64,000 nucleotides of DNA from Halomonas sp. (GTDB lineage: Bacteria; Pseudomonadota; Gammaproteobacteria; Pseudomonadales; Halomonadaceae): NCBI RefSeq assembly GCF_011050415.1, contig NZ_DRFS01000023.1, forward strand, positions 1-64,000. The letters are read 5' to 3'. Under the pieces are notes generated by a model. The model worked only from the letters and a program-made list of their open reading frames with translations, was not told the origin of the DNA and did no database searches. Every line of letters starts with the position of its first letter. Within the stretch, counting starts at the first letter, position 1. The position numbers and the translations under genes are program-made. Below, piece by piece: positions 6,805-13,974 of this stretch.

Positions 6805-7395
6805 ATGTCATTTGATGAACTTTTGACCGACACGGTTCAAGTACTAAAACAAGAGGGACAGATAATTACGGATATCAAATCGAGTGTGCAAAAAGACAAA
6901 ATATTCATCCAGCGCTCTGATATTTTGATAGAAACTGGCGACTTAATTCAGCGCTCTATGAGTAACGGCGCAGAGGAAACCTATAAGGTCATTGATCCTG
7001 GTTTTCACGAGAGATTTCACGGCATTCCCGCTGGATACCAAATGGACGTTATAAAGCTCGGCATTCCAGAAGCTAAGGCTGCGGTTCAGCATATAACTTA
7101 CAATATTTCTGGCACAAATAATCGGATCAATCAAAATTCAACTGACAACTCTATTAATGTCGTAAGATCAAATACAGAAATACAAGAACACTTAAAGGCC
7201 TTACGTGATGAAATCGAAAGGTTAGGCCTCTCAAAAGAAGAGCAGCTAGCCTCTTATGAGGTAATTGATGCAGTTGAAGCCCAGGTCGAAAGTGGCAAAC
7301 CTAGCAAGGCGGTGGTTAACGCTCTTCTAAATAGTTTACCAAGCGCTGGAAGTATTGCATCAATAGGTTCTTTCATTCTTTCTCTGTTGGGGTGA
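6805..7395 (+). CDS. Hypothetical protein, first gene of a two-gene cassette
   Basis: 196 residues. N-terminal domain (1-85) has a mixed alpha/beta look with ETGDLIQRSMSNGAEETYKV (43-62) and DPGFHERFHG. A low-complexity strip YNISGTNNRINQNSTDNSIN (99-118) follows, then a charged helix and a glycine/serine-rich hydrophobic end (LPSAGSIASIGSFILSLLG) that could insert into a membrane. I recall similar unnamed proteins but no function. AAGGAGAG 14 bases upstream of ATG is a good ribosome binding site. Three bases separate it from the next gene. Confidence 0.6.
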   Translation: MSFDELLTDTVQVLKQEGQIITDIKSSVQKDKIFIQRSDILIETGDLIQRSMSNGAEETYKVIDPGFHERFHGIPAGYQMDVIKLGIPEAKAAVQHITYNISGTNNRINQNSTDNSINVVRSNTEIQEHLKALRDEIERLGLSKEEQLASYEVIDAVEAQVESGKPSKAVVNALLNSLPSAGSIASIGSFILSLLG

Positions 7396-7398
7396 TTT

Positions 7399-7755
7399 AT
7401 GAAGCTTGATGATTTTGTATCAGAAACATTAAAGCAGATCATTAAAGGGGTCGTATCCGCGCAGGAGTATGGAAATACACAAAATGCAAAGGTAAATCCG
7501 AACTCGGCAAGATTTCATAGCAATACGGAAGGACACGCATTTTGCAGTGATACGGGCGTACCTCTGCAAAAAGTAGAGTTTGATGTTGCTGTTACAGTGA
7601 CTGAAGAACAAACCACGGCAAGTGACGGTGAGTCAGTAGGGTCTATTTCAGTAACTTCGGCTAGTTCAAATATCTCTCAAAACAGTTCCATCAGCAGAAT
7701 TCGATTTGAAGTGCCGGTACTCTTACCTACAGTAGGAAAGCAGGAGGAGTGGTAA
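7399..7755 (+). CDS. Small beta-rich hypothetical protein, second gene of a two-gene cassette
   Basis: 118 residues. One N-terminal helix (LDDFVSETLKQIIKGVVSAQ) is followed by paired strands QKVEFDVAVTVTEEQ and SRIRFEVPVLLP. The helix plus two-strand outline recalls the Trypco2 family that accompanies trypsin-like and other defence-associated genes, but the match is weak. It starts 3 bases after the preceding stop within the same cassette, so the two proteins probably act together. Its TAA is just before the attC left core. Confidence 0.55.
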   Translation: MKLDDFVSETLKQIIKGVVSAQEYGNTQNAKVNPNSARFHSNTEGHAFCSDTGVPLQKVEFDVAVTVTEEQTTASDGESVGSISVTSASSNISQNSSISRIRFEVPVLLPTVGKQEEW

Positions 7756-7826
7756 CTTAACAAGCGCATGTTGTCGGACTGGTTTTCCGCTGCGCTACAA
7801 ACCAGCAGAAAATGCGATCGTTAACT
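7755..7826 (+). other. attC site (end of two-gene cassette)
   Basis: Left core ACTTAAC (7755-7761), right core GTTAACT (7820-7826). Same class as 2783-2854 (TTGTCGGACTGGTTTTCCGC). Confidence 0.87.
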
Positions 7827-7870
7827 CTATGTAACTTATCAATCCGTAAAGTAAAGAAACTGGTTACGGA

Positions 7871-8194
7871 GTGGCATGCTTTGCAATGGTGCGGGGTTAT
7901 GCTGACTATAAATCTGCGTTCGCCAAGATGAAGAAAGTCGGCTGGGTGTTGCCCAATGGCAATGTCCAGGTTAAGCAAATGCAGGCTGCACTAGGTCATG
8001 GCAGTACAAAACTTCATAATTCAGAGCCGAGGAATGAGGCAACTTGCCTGTTATTTGTTGTGTATCAGGAAAAATATAGGCACTGGGTAGTTCGTCATGG
8101 AGGGCTCTATTACGACCCTTTGCCTAGATATAAGAAGCTTCGGAATAGCATTAGATACAAAGTAACGAGGGCTATTTCGTTGATGCAGAGTTAA
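7871..8194 (+). CDS. Possible papain-like (C39-type) protein (cassette gene)
   Basis: 107 residues from GTG 7871; another start slightly upstream or downstream is possible. ACFAMVRGY at the N-terminus looks like the active-site Cys helix of C39/papain-like folds (CGxACxAMV), and RHWVVRHGGLYYDP (70-83) looks like the matching His strand and Asp. Cys3, His71 and Asp82 would be the triad. The protein is short and lacks sequence before the Cys, so the call is tentative. Single-gene cassette with its stop in the attC. Confidence 0.45.
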   Translation: MACFAMVRGYADYKSAFAKMKKVGWVLPNGNVQVKQMQAALGHGSTKLHNSEPRNEATCLLFVVYQEKYRHWVVRHGGLYYDPLPRYKKLRNSIRYKVTRAISLMQS

Positions 8195-8301
8195 CAAGCG
8201 GCGACGTCGAGTATTCGGCCAACTCATAACCAGTAGCGCAAGCGGACCGATTTTCCGTCGCGGTTGCACCTCCAAACTGGCACGAGTGCCGAGCGTTAGG
8301 G
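8189..8301 (+). other. attC site (end of papain-like cassette)
   Basis: Left core AGTTAAC (8189-8195), right core GTTAGGG (8295-8301); at 113 bases the longest in the array, with arms CGGCCAACTC/GAGTGCCG. It is the last site with two good cores before the array becomes irregular. Confidence 0.8.
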
Positions 8302-8530
8302 CGCTGCAATATCCTCAGATGAGGAGGATTGCGGCTGCGAGGTAAGTAGTCCCGAAGTGATATCAGGTCTGCTTGCGAGGTTTACGCGGATGCTAAAATC
8401 CTCGCATGCGTCGGCTATTAGTGTAGTTCGTCGATCAGCATGCTGCGGATGACGCGGTCCGCATCAACTTGCTGGTCGCATCCGTCCGCGTTCGTGTACT
8501 GTTACCTATCGACCTAGACTGGAGAACGCC

Positions 8531-9379
8531 ATGCCTTCCCCCATCGTGACCACTAACTGGCTGCAGGAGAATCTGGATAACGAACATTTGGTACTGATCG
8601 ACGCTAGCATGGCCAATGTCGTTGGCAAGGAGCCGATCATTTATGACCGTCCGATGTTCATACCGGGTAGTTTCCGAATAGACCTGGAAGGAACGCTTTG
8701 CGATACCGGAGCTTCCCAAGCCCACGCCTTCCCGACGGAAGAGCAGTTCACGGCGGAGGTCCGTAGATTGGGCATCGAGCCCGAGAGCCTGGTGGTGGTG
8801 TACGACGATCAGGGTATCTACTCGTCACCACGCGCCTGGTGGATTCTGCGGGCTATGGGCCTCAAACAGGTGTTTGTTCTGGATGGCGGCCTGCCGCAGT
8901 GGTTGGCCGAAGGGCGGGACACCGTTTCTGCTGCGGTGTCAGATGCGGCCAGGCATGGCAGTGTGGTTGGCAAGCTCGACGACACCCTGGTTCGAGATTC
9001 TACCTACGTTTTCCAGCACCTGGAGGACGAGCAAGTAACGGTCATCGATGCGCGATCACAGGCACGTTTCATGGCGCAAGCGCCAGAACCCAGGCCTGGT
9101 GTACGCGGTGGCCACATCCCCAATTCCCTCAACCTGCCGTTTACAGAGGTGCTGGAGGGTTATCGGTTCAAGCCAGCCAGCCAGCTGACGTCAACGTTTG
9201 CCCACCTCGCTCCCTCCCTTCAGCCCAACAACGGACACCAACTGGTGTTTTCCTGTGGCTCCGGCATCACCGCCTGCATCATCCTACTGGCGGCCGAGCT
9301 GGCCGGGTATACTCAGCTGTCACTTTACGACGGTTCGTGGGCCGACTGGGGCAGCAGTGAGTCGTTGCCGGTGGCGTAG
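8531..9379 (+). CDS. sseA: Thiosulfate/3-mercaptopyruvate sulfurtransferase
   Basis: 282 residues, two tandem rhodanese domains (about 5-130 and 155-275). The first is the inactive domain (ends DGGLPQW); the second has the catalytic loop CGSGITA near residue 242, the form typical of 3-mercaptopyruvate-type SseA rather than the CRKGVTA of thiosulfate enzymes. Transfers sulfane sulfur from mercaptopyruvate or thiosulfate to thiols or cyanide in the cytoplasm. Higher GC than the cassette genes to its left. GGAGAACGCC precedes ATG. It follows an attC by 230 bases and is followed by a half attC, so it may be an old cassette or a chromosomal gene caught in the array. Confidence 0.88.
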   Translation: MPSPIVTTNWLQENLDNEHLVLIDASMANVVGKEPIIYDRPMFIPGSFRIDLEGTLCDTGASQAHAFPTEEQFTAEVRRLGIEPESLVVVYDDQGIYSSPRAWWILRAMGLKQVFVLDGGLPQWLAEGRDTVSAAVSDAARHGSVVGKLDDTLVRDSTYVFQHLEDEQVTVIDARSQARFMAQAPEPRPGVRGGHIPNSLNLPFTEVLEGYRFKPASQLTSTFAHLAPSLQPNNGHQLVFSCGSGITACIILLAAELAGYTQLSLYDGSWADWGSSESLPVA

Positions 9380-9413
9380 CGGATATCATATCGTTACGAG
9401 ATGAATTGGCAGT

Positions 9414-9470
9414 TCCTAACAATCACACGCACGGCGACGTCTAATCCATTGCGGCTTCGCCTCCACTTCT
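9414..9470 (+). other. Decayed attC remnant
   Basis: TCCTAAC (9414-9420) followed by AATCAC and GC-rich, partly self-complementary sequence (GCGGCTTCGCC), as in an attC left half. No GTTRRRY right core follows before rlmF. Confidence 0.45.
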
Positions 9471-9554
9471 CTTTTTCACATCCTCGGCGATGTGCCTATA
9501 CCAGAGTAATGCCACGGCAGACCTCGATTAATCATATCCCACCCCAGTAATGCC

Positions 9555-10505
9555 TCACATAAACGTCCAGGCCATTACCCTCGTCACCTTATTTCCCTGC
9601 CTCATCTCTATTTCCCGCATATCTACTGCACCAAGCTTACCAATCAACTTCTTGGCAGGCTTAACATTGTCAGCTTTTGAAACCAAACTGCTAAACCAGC
9701 GGCATTGAGTTGAATACGCTTGGCTTTCTCTTATTAGCTTTTTAAGAAACAGTTGTTCGCCCCCCTTACACCATAGCTCCGCCCCCATACCGCCAAAATT
9801 CAGAGTAGGGGATTTGGTGTTTGCTTTTTGTTCACCGCGATTACGTGCAAGGTTATTGAGTTTACGCTGGCTACCTTTAAGGGCTTCATCGAGCGAAGCA
9901 TGGAAGGGCGGGTTGCATACGCTGATGTCAAAGAATTCTCCCACCTGAATGATCCCTTCAAAGATGTGGTTTTTATCCTGCTGCGTGCGCAGCGTGAAGC
10001 GATCTTTGAGTGTGGGGTTGTGGTTAATAATCGTGGCGACGTTCTCAAGCGACTGAGGGTTAATGTCACTACCGACACACTGCCAGCCGTAAATTTGGCA
10101 GGCCAGTAGCGGGTATATCCCATTGGCTCCCGTCCCTATATCGAGCAGCTTAATGCTGGACTGTTCACGCCCAAGCCCAAACCCAATTAAGTCCGCTATG
10201 TAATGGATATAGTCGGCTCTGCCGGGGATGGGAGGGCAAAGCGCGCCCTCTGGAATATCCCAATCGACAATGTTGTAGTATCGGTTTAATAACGCGGCGT
10301 TGAGGGTTTTGACTGCCAGTGGGTCTGCGAAATCGATGGAAAGTTCGCCATAAGCGTTCGGCTTCACATAGGGGGCGAGTGCTGGGTGGCTCTTTACGAG
10401 ATCTGGGAAGTCATAGCCTTGGTTGTGTAGATTCTTCGGGTGCAGGCCTTTGCGAACAGGCTTGGCTCGGCTTTTTTCACTTCGATGGTGGGGGTTCACA
10501 GTCAT
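9555..10505 (-). CDS. rlmF: 23S rRNA (adenine1618-N6)-methyltransferase
   Basis: 316 residues. LLDIGTGANGIYPLLA is the SAM-binding motif I and SVCNPPFHAS is the NPPF motif of N6-adenine methyltransferases; the remaining layout (HNQGYDFPDLV near the N-terminus) matches RlmF/YbiN. It methylates A1618 of 23S rRNA. It is encoded opposite to all surrounding cassette genes, between a decayed attC on the left and a well-formed attC at 10630-10699 on the right, so it may be a reversed cassette. Composition is less GC-rich than the core genes. Confidence 0.88.
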   Translation of the reverse strand: MTVNPHHRSEKSRAKPVRKGLHPKNLHNQGYDFPDLVKSHPALAPYVKPNAYGELSIDFADPLAVKTLNAALLNRYYNIVDWDIPEGALCPPIPGRADYIHYIADLIGFGLGREQSSIKLLDIGTGANGIYPLLACQIYGWQCVGSDINPQSLENVATIINHNPTLKDRFTLRTQQDKNHIFEGIIQVGEFFDISVCNPPFHASLDEALKGSQRKLNNLARNRGEQKANTKSPTLNFGGMGAELWCKGGEQLFLKKLIRESQAYSTQCRWFSSLVSKADNVKPAKKLIGKLGAVDMREIEMRQGNKVTRVMAWTFM

Positions 10506-10629
10506 AGGCCTGAGGCTTGGCGTTCAATTGTTGAGTGGGTTTGGCTTAGCCCGTGATTATAACCTTAATGGTTGTATTGAGCTTACTCGGTAGTTAAAGG
10601 GTAGCGGGAGACCACGGCTATAGGCTTTT

Positions 10630-10699
10630 GCTTAACATATCGAGGAAGGCGGGCGGGTGCGACACGCCGATTTGTTTTAGTGCTGTTTTAGCGTTAAGC
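10630..10699 (+). other. attC site upstream of DUF6624 gene
   Basis: Left core GCTTAAC (10630-10636) is the exact reverse complement of right core GTTAAGC (10693-10699). Inner arms are less regular than in the left array. Confidence 0.7.
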
Positions 10700-10711
10700 G
10701 GGAGGGAGTCC

Positions 10712-11257
10712 ATGAATCAGAATCTTGCGGATGAGCTGGTCACGATGATGAAGGAAGACCAGCGCTTATTGCAGCAACTCTTCGATTCGGGTGAGCTGCC
10801 ATCTGAGTCTTATCATCCACGGATGAAAGCCTTGCATGAGCACAATGCTTCCCGCTTGAAAGCGATTATCGACGGTCACGGCTGGCCCGGCATTTCGCTA
10901 GTTGGAGAAGAGGGCGCCAAAGCTGCATGGCTAGTCGTTCAGCACTCTGTTTCAGATCTCGAGTTCATGGCGAACTGTGCCTTATTACTCGAAGATGCCG
11001 TTGCGAGAAAGGATGTAGCGGGCTGGCAGTTGGCATTCCTGCAGGATCGGGTGCGCACTCTATCTGGTAAGCCCCAATATTACGGCACTCAGTTTGATGT
11101 TGATGAAAACGGTTGGCCAACACCGTTTCCTATTGAGGATTCTGCTGCGGTTAATGAACGTCGTGAGCGTCTTGGGTTGAACTCCCTTGAGGAGCGCCTA
11201 GAACAAATGATGGAGCAGGAGCGGAAACGACGTGCCAATATCGAACTAACCAGTTAA
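10712..11257 (+). CDS. DUF6624 domain protein (cassette gene)
   Basis: 181 residues from ATG 10712, preceded by GGGAGGGAG. Conserved DUF6624 pattern: HGWPGISLVGEEGAKAAW then QHSVSD, followed by QDRVRTLSGKPQYYGTQFD and RRERLGLNSLEER near the end. Function of the family is unknown. Thirteen bases separate the attC core from the ATG, and another attC overlaps its stop, so it is a clean cassette. Confidence 0.7.
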   Translation: MNQNLADELVTMMKEDQRLLQQLFDSGELPSESYHPRMKALHEHNASRLKAIIDGHGWPGISLVGEEGAKAAWLVVQHSVSDLEFMANCALLLEDAVARKDVAGWQLAFLQDRVRTLSGKPQYYGTQFDVDENGWPTPFPIEDSAAVNERRERLGLNSLEERLEQMMEQERKRRANIELTS

Positions 11258-11329
11258 CCAAAAGCGGCACTCGGGGGTCTTTGTCTCCGCTTCGCTGTGT
11301 CAAGGTCGCCGGTGCGCTAGGTGTTAAAA
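11252..11329 (+). other. attC site (end of DUF6624 cassette)
   Basis: Left core AGTTAAC (11252-11258), right core GTTAAAA (11323-11329, off-consensus last base). Arms AGCGGCAC... and ...GGTGCGCT with a CTCCGCTTCGCTG loop. Confidence 0.7.
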
Positions 11330-11348
11330 TCCGCAATGGAGTTTATAG

Positions 11349-11825
11349 ATGAGTTTTTGCTACAGAAAGACTCGAATTGAAGATATAGACGCATTGTTCG
11401 AGGTGCGAAGCAAAACGCGAGAAAATCCTATTTCCAAGGAAAGGTTAGCTCAGATGGGAATTACTTCCATCAGTAGTGCTAATGGGTTCAAGGGCGGTGA
11501 ATTGTGCGGATGGGTTTGCTTAGAGCAAGAGACAATAATCGGGTTTTGTACCGGCCATATCCCAACAGGGGAGATCTTGGTTTTAGCTTTATTACCCGAC
11601 TTCGAAGGACACGGTATTGGCAGAACTCTGCTTAGTAGAGTTGTAGCTGAGTTACAGAAACATAGTTCGAACTCTGTATGGCTCTCCGCCGACCCTAATC
11701 CAGCAATACGAGCCCATGGATTCTATCGGCGCTTAGGATGGAAGGCTACAGGGAACGTTCTGGAAAACGGTGACGAAATTCTAGAGTTTTATTCTTCCGT
11801 CAAACTCGATGTAATAGATAGTTAA
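11349..11825 (+). CDS. GNAT family N-acetyltransferase (cassette gene)
   Basis: 158 residues. LALLPDFEGHGIGRTLLSRV (motif A with the acetyl-CoA pyrophosphate loop EGHGIG) and HGFYRRLGWKATG (motif B) define the GNAT fold. Substrate cannot be deduced; small cassette-borne GNATs range from antibiotic to metabolite and protein acetylation. ATG lies 20 bases after the attC core with GGAGTTTATAG upstream. The sequence that should be its attC is strongly degenerate (11820-11880). Confidence 0.8.
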   Translation: MSFCYRKTRIEDIDALFEVRSKTRENPISKERLAQMGITSISSANGFKGGELCGWVCLEQETIIGFCTGHIPTGEILVLALLPDFEGHGIGRTLLSRVVAELQKHSSNSVWLSADPNPAIRAHGFYRRLGWKATGNVLENGDEILEFYSSVKLDVIDS

Positions 11826-11880
11826 TCAAGTGAACCAGCCGGATGCTTTTAAACTTGCGCAGGTGCGCTTGGCGTAATGG
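11820..11880 (+). other. Degenerate attC between GNAT and aadA-like genes
   Basis: AGTTAAT (11820-11826) and GTAATGG (11874-11880) occupy the core positions but miss consensus bases; inner arms ACTTGCGC / GTGCGCTT still pair. Confidence 0.4.
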
Positions 11881-11900
11881 CTAATGGAATTTCAAGGCAT

Positions 11901-12695
11901 ATGGCAGACCCAGAGATCCCAGAAGAAGCAAAGCAGGCACAGTTAGTTGTTGAGCGTGTGCTTTGTGATTCAATCATCGGCATTTATCTTTTCGGCTCTG
12001 CCGTTGCTGGTGGCTTAAAGCCTAACAGCGATGTAGATATCTTGGTCGCAGTTAATAGCCCACTTACCTGCTGGCAAAGGAAAGAGCTTGTCGCTCAATT
12101 GATGAGAGTATCCGGCGCGATCGGAAATCAACGCTCCATCAGGCCGCTAGAGCTGTCAGTCGTAGCCGTCTCTGATGTTGTGCCTTGGCAGTTTCCGCCT
12201 CGTGCTGAGTTTGTATACGGTGAGTGGTTGCGAGAGGGGTTTGAAGCTGGATGCGTCCCAGAACCTGTCCGTGACCCTGATCTTGCCATTGTTCTGAAAC
12301 AGGTAATTGATAACAGTGTGCCGCTATATGGTAGCGATGCAGCTAGCCTTTTCGAGCTTGTCCCACTGACTGATATCCGAATGGCAATCCGTGACTCATT
12401 GCCCAATCTCCTTGCAGGGGCAGATGGAGATGAGCGTAACGTTGTTCTAACCTTATCCCGGATGTGGTTAACCGCTGCGACGGGTGATATCGCGCCCAAG
12501 GATACAGCGGCAAACTGGGCGGAGAAGCAGGCGCATTCTGATTACGGGGAGTTATTGCAGTACGCGCGTGACGGCTACCTCGGCAAGGTTGAAGACCGGT
12601 GGGAAGATCGTCGGGAAGAGTTCGAAGCGCTTGTCTCTTATATGAAAACATCAACTGAGGCGTGTCTTGATGCAGAGCAGCGGGAGACGCGCTAA
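11901..12695 (+). CDS. aadA-like: AadA-type aminoglycoside 3''-nucleotidyltransferase
   Basis: 264 residues from ATG 11901 (CAAGG upstream; matches the usual AadA length of about 260; an in-frame ATG at 11877 would add 8 residues). IYLFGSAVAGGLKPNSDVDI holds the GS...DxD nucleotidyltransferase motif (Gly32-Ser33, Asp44, Asp46); Glu84 in ELSVVAV corresponds to the catalytic Glu of ANT(3''). WQFPPRAEFVYGEW, GDERNVVLTLSRMW and TGDIAPKDTAANWA closely follow AadA. Family members adenylylate streptomycin and spectinomycin. Divergent from the clinical aadA alleles as I remember them, so likely an environmental lineage; resistance is inferred, not shown. Confidence 0.85.
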   Translation: MADPEIPEEAKQAQLVVERVLCDSIIGIYLFGSAVAGGLKPNSDVDILVAVNSPLTCWQRKELVAQLMRVSGAIGNQRSIRPLELSVVAVSDVVPWQFPPRAEFVYGEWLREGFEAGCVPEPVRDPDLAIVLKQVIDNSVPLYGSDAASLFELVPLTDIRMAIRDSLPNLLAGADGDERNVVLTLSRMWLTAATGDIAPKDTAANWAEKQAHSDYGELLQYARDGYLGKVEDRWEDRREEFEALVSYMKTSTEACLDAEQRETR

Positions 12696-12755
12696 TACTC
12701 ATAGGCACAAAGTTGTCTCTGCGCTACAAATTTTCTCGAGCTGTGGGCGTTAATT
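12690..12755 (+). other. attC site (end of aadA-like cassette), degenerate left core
   Basis: CGCTAAT (12690-12696) and GTTAATT (12749-12755). Internal GCGCTACAAATTTTCTCGAG relates it to the 2783 and 7755 sites. Confidence 0.6.
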
Positions 12756-12776
12756 TCTAAAGATAGGGATCAGTCC

Positions 12777-13151
12777 ATGAAACAAGAGGGTCTGAAACAA
12801 GTACGAGAACACTGGTACGCTGCTTATTTTGCTGGTGACATTGAGCACCTTGCCCAAGTACAGGCAGATAATTTCACAGTTACTACCGAACGCGGTTCCC
12901 AATCCAAGCAATCCCAGCTCGGCGCTATCTCTGCAGCCAAGCAGAACGGATGTTGGTTTCCCCAAGGCGGGCGAAAACACGATACTGAGTTATCGATACA
13001 GGATTCTGATGGGAATACCGTAATAACTGGGCAGGGATATACCCTTAACGGATCATCCCAAGGGCCGGTGGTGGCGTTTGCAGAAACCTGGGAGTGGGAT
13101 GGCACTGTTTGGCGGGTCGTCAGTCTGAGTTACGGTGCGGCCCGAAACTAA
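12777..13151 (+). CDS. SnoaL/NTF2-like protein (cassette gene)
   Basis: 124 residues with the NTF2-like layout: N-terminal helix (REHWYAAYFAGDIEHLAQVQ), strand DNFTVTTERG, and a closing strand pair GPVVAFAETWEWDGTVWRVV. Such cone-shaped folds serve as small-molecule enzymes or binding proteins; no catalytic residues can be assigned. AGGGATCAGTCC lies before ATG, 21 bases after the attC core. Followed by a badly decayed attC. Confidence 0.65.
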   Translation: MKQEGLKQVREHWYAAYFAGDIEHLAQVQADNFTVTTERGSQSKQSQLGAISAAKQNGCWFPQGGRKHDTELSIQDSDGNTVITGQGYTLNGSSQGPVVAFAETWEWDGTVWRVVSLSYGAARN

Positions 13152-13230
13152 AATCGACAAGTGGCTATAGTACGCGGCCGCCGGGCGCTCTTTTTATTTT
13201 GGCTTCGCTTTCATTACAAGGGCGCTAAGC
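13150..13230 (+). other. Decayed attC
   Basis: GC-rich arms (GCGGCCGCCGGGCGC) and GGCTTCGC loop followed by GCGCTAAGC (13222-13230), resembling GCGTTAAGC with one base changed. No convincing left core. Confidence 0.35.
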
Positions 13231-13266
13231 TCAGCATAATGTGTATCAATTGGAACGGAGGCAGCA

Positions 13267-13686
13267 ATGAAATCCATTACGACCTCGCTAATGTTTGTCG
13301 GAGAGCAAGCCGGGAAGGCCGAAGAGGCAATCAAGTTCTATACCTCACTCTTCCCTGATTCAGAGATCGTCGATATTCAGCGCTACCAAGCTGGCGAGAA
13401 TGAGCCAGAGGGTTCCACCAAGCTGGCGAGCTTTACGATAAATGGTACTAAGTTTCTGGCGCTAGATAGCCACCTTGATCACCAATTTACTTTCACGCCA
13501 TCGATGTCACTGTATGTAGAGTGTGAATCTACGAGCGAAATTGAAAAGGCTTTTCATGCCCTAGCCGAGGGTGGCGCCGAGCTAATGCCTTTGGATAACT
13601 ACGGTTTCAGTGAACAGTTTGGCTGGTTAAAGGATAGGTATGGCGTTTCTTGGCAGCTCAACCTGTCGAAATCGATCAGCTTATGA
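13267..13686 (+). CDS. VOC family protein, PhnB-like (cassette gene)
   Basis: 139 residues. Two beta-alpha-beta-beta-beta repeats of the vicinal oxygen chelate fold: KAEEAIKFYTSLFPDSEI near the N-terminus and FGWLKDRYGVSWQLNL at the end, the signature of PhnB-like proteins (often called 3-demethylubiquinone methyltransferase-like). Putative metal-binding or small-molecule-binding enzyme; substrate unknown. ACGGAGGCAGCA precedes ATG. Its TGA overlaps the ATG of a truncated reading frame (13683). Confidence 0.75.
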   Translation: MKSITTSLMFVGEQAGKAEEAIKFYTSLFPDSEIVDIQRYQAGENEPEGSTKLASFTINGTKFLALDSHLDHQFTFTPSMSLYVECESTSEIEKAFHALAEGGAELMPLDNYGFSEQFGWLKDRYGVSWQLNLSKSISL

Positions 13687-13799
13687 AAGAGCATGTGGTT
13701 ACATCTGTCTCAGAAATTCTCCAGCAATGGAATCCTCTCGGGGAGAGTGCTTCATCAATTAGCGACCTTGAGGGTTACCGCATAACTTGTGCCTGCTGA
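13683..13799 (+). pseudogene. Truncated gene remnant (WNPLG-containing protein)
   Basis: 38 codons starting at an ATG that overlaps the stop of the VOC gene. SVSEILQQWNPLGESASSIS looks like the N-terminus of a DUF1871-like or immunity-like protein (helix followed by WNPLG). The frame ends after SDLEGYRI in unrelated residues, so the rest has been lost by deletion. Too short to be functional as seen. Confidence 0.4.
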
Positions 13800-13857
13800 A
13801 ACCTATGAAGCTATCATGGAAATGATTGAGGATTATGAGCTGGCTAAGTTGGTCTAA
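13789..13857 (+). pseudogene. 3' remnant of a RelB/Phd-type antitoxin gene
   Basis: In the frame shifted by one base from the preceding remnant, VPAETYEAIMEMIEDYELA followed by KLV and a stop matches the C-terminal segment of RelB/Phd-type antitoxins (YExxxExxEDxELAxxV). No start and no toxin gene remain. It is joined directly to the other remnant by an internal deletion. Confidence 0.45.
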
Positions 13858-13881
13858 GAGTGCCGGAGCGAGCGCGGAGAA

Positions 13882-13947
13882 GCCTTAAAAGCCAGAGGCA
13901 CAATTTTTCGCTACGTTACAAATTCTCCTTTGCTGTGGGCGTTATAC
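13882..13947 (+). other. attC site with degenerate left core
   Basis: Right core GTTATAC (13941-13947) is good; left core CCTTAAA is poor. Interior GCTACGTTACAAATTCTCC belongs to the same class as 12690-12755. Confidence 0.6.
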
Positions 13948-13974
13948 AAGATATCAATAGGAGGACACCTTCTT

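Noticed and set aside
994..8301. Regularly spaced repeats considered as a CRISPR array
   Set aside because: The repeats are 58-113 bases, imperfect palindromes separated by whole genes, as in attC; no short direct repeats with spacers and no cas genes.
8435..8725. Minus-strand frame across the sseA start
   Set aside because: Overlaps the ribosome binding site and N-terminus of sseA; no recognisable protein pattern.
12128..12499. Long minus-strand open frame under the aadA-like gene
   Set aside because: Antisense to a gene with clear family motifs; no ribosome binding site and a Ser/Arg-rich composition typical of shadow frames.
13161..13358. Plus-strand frame covering the decayed attC and the start of the PhnB-like gene
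   Set aside because: Out of frame with the VOC gene and mostly attC-derived sequence.
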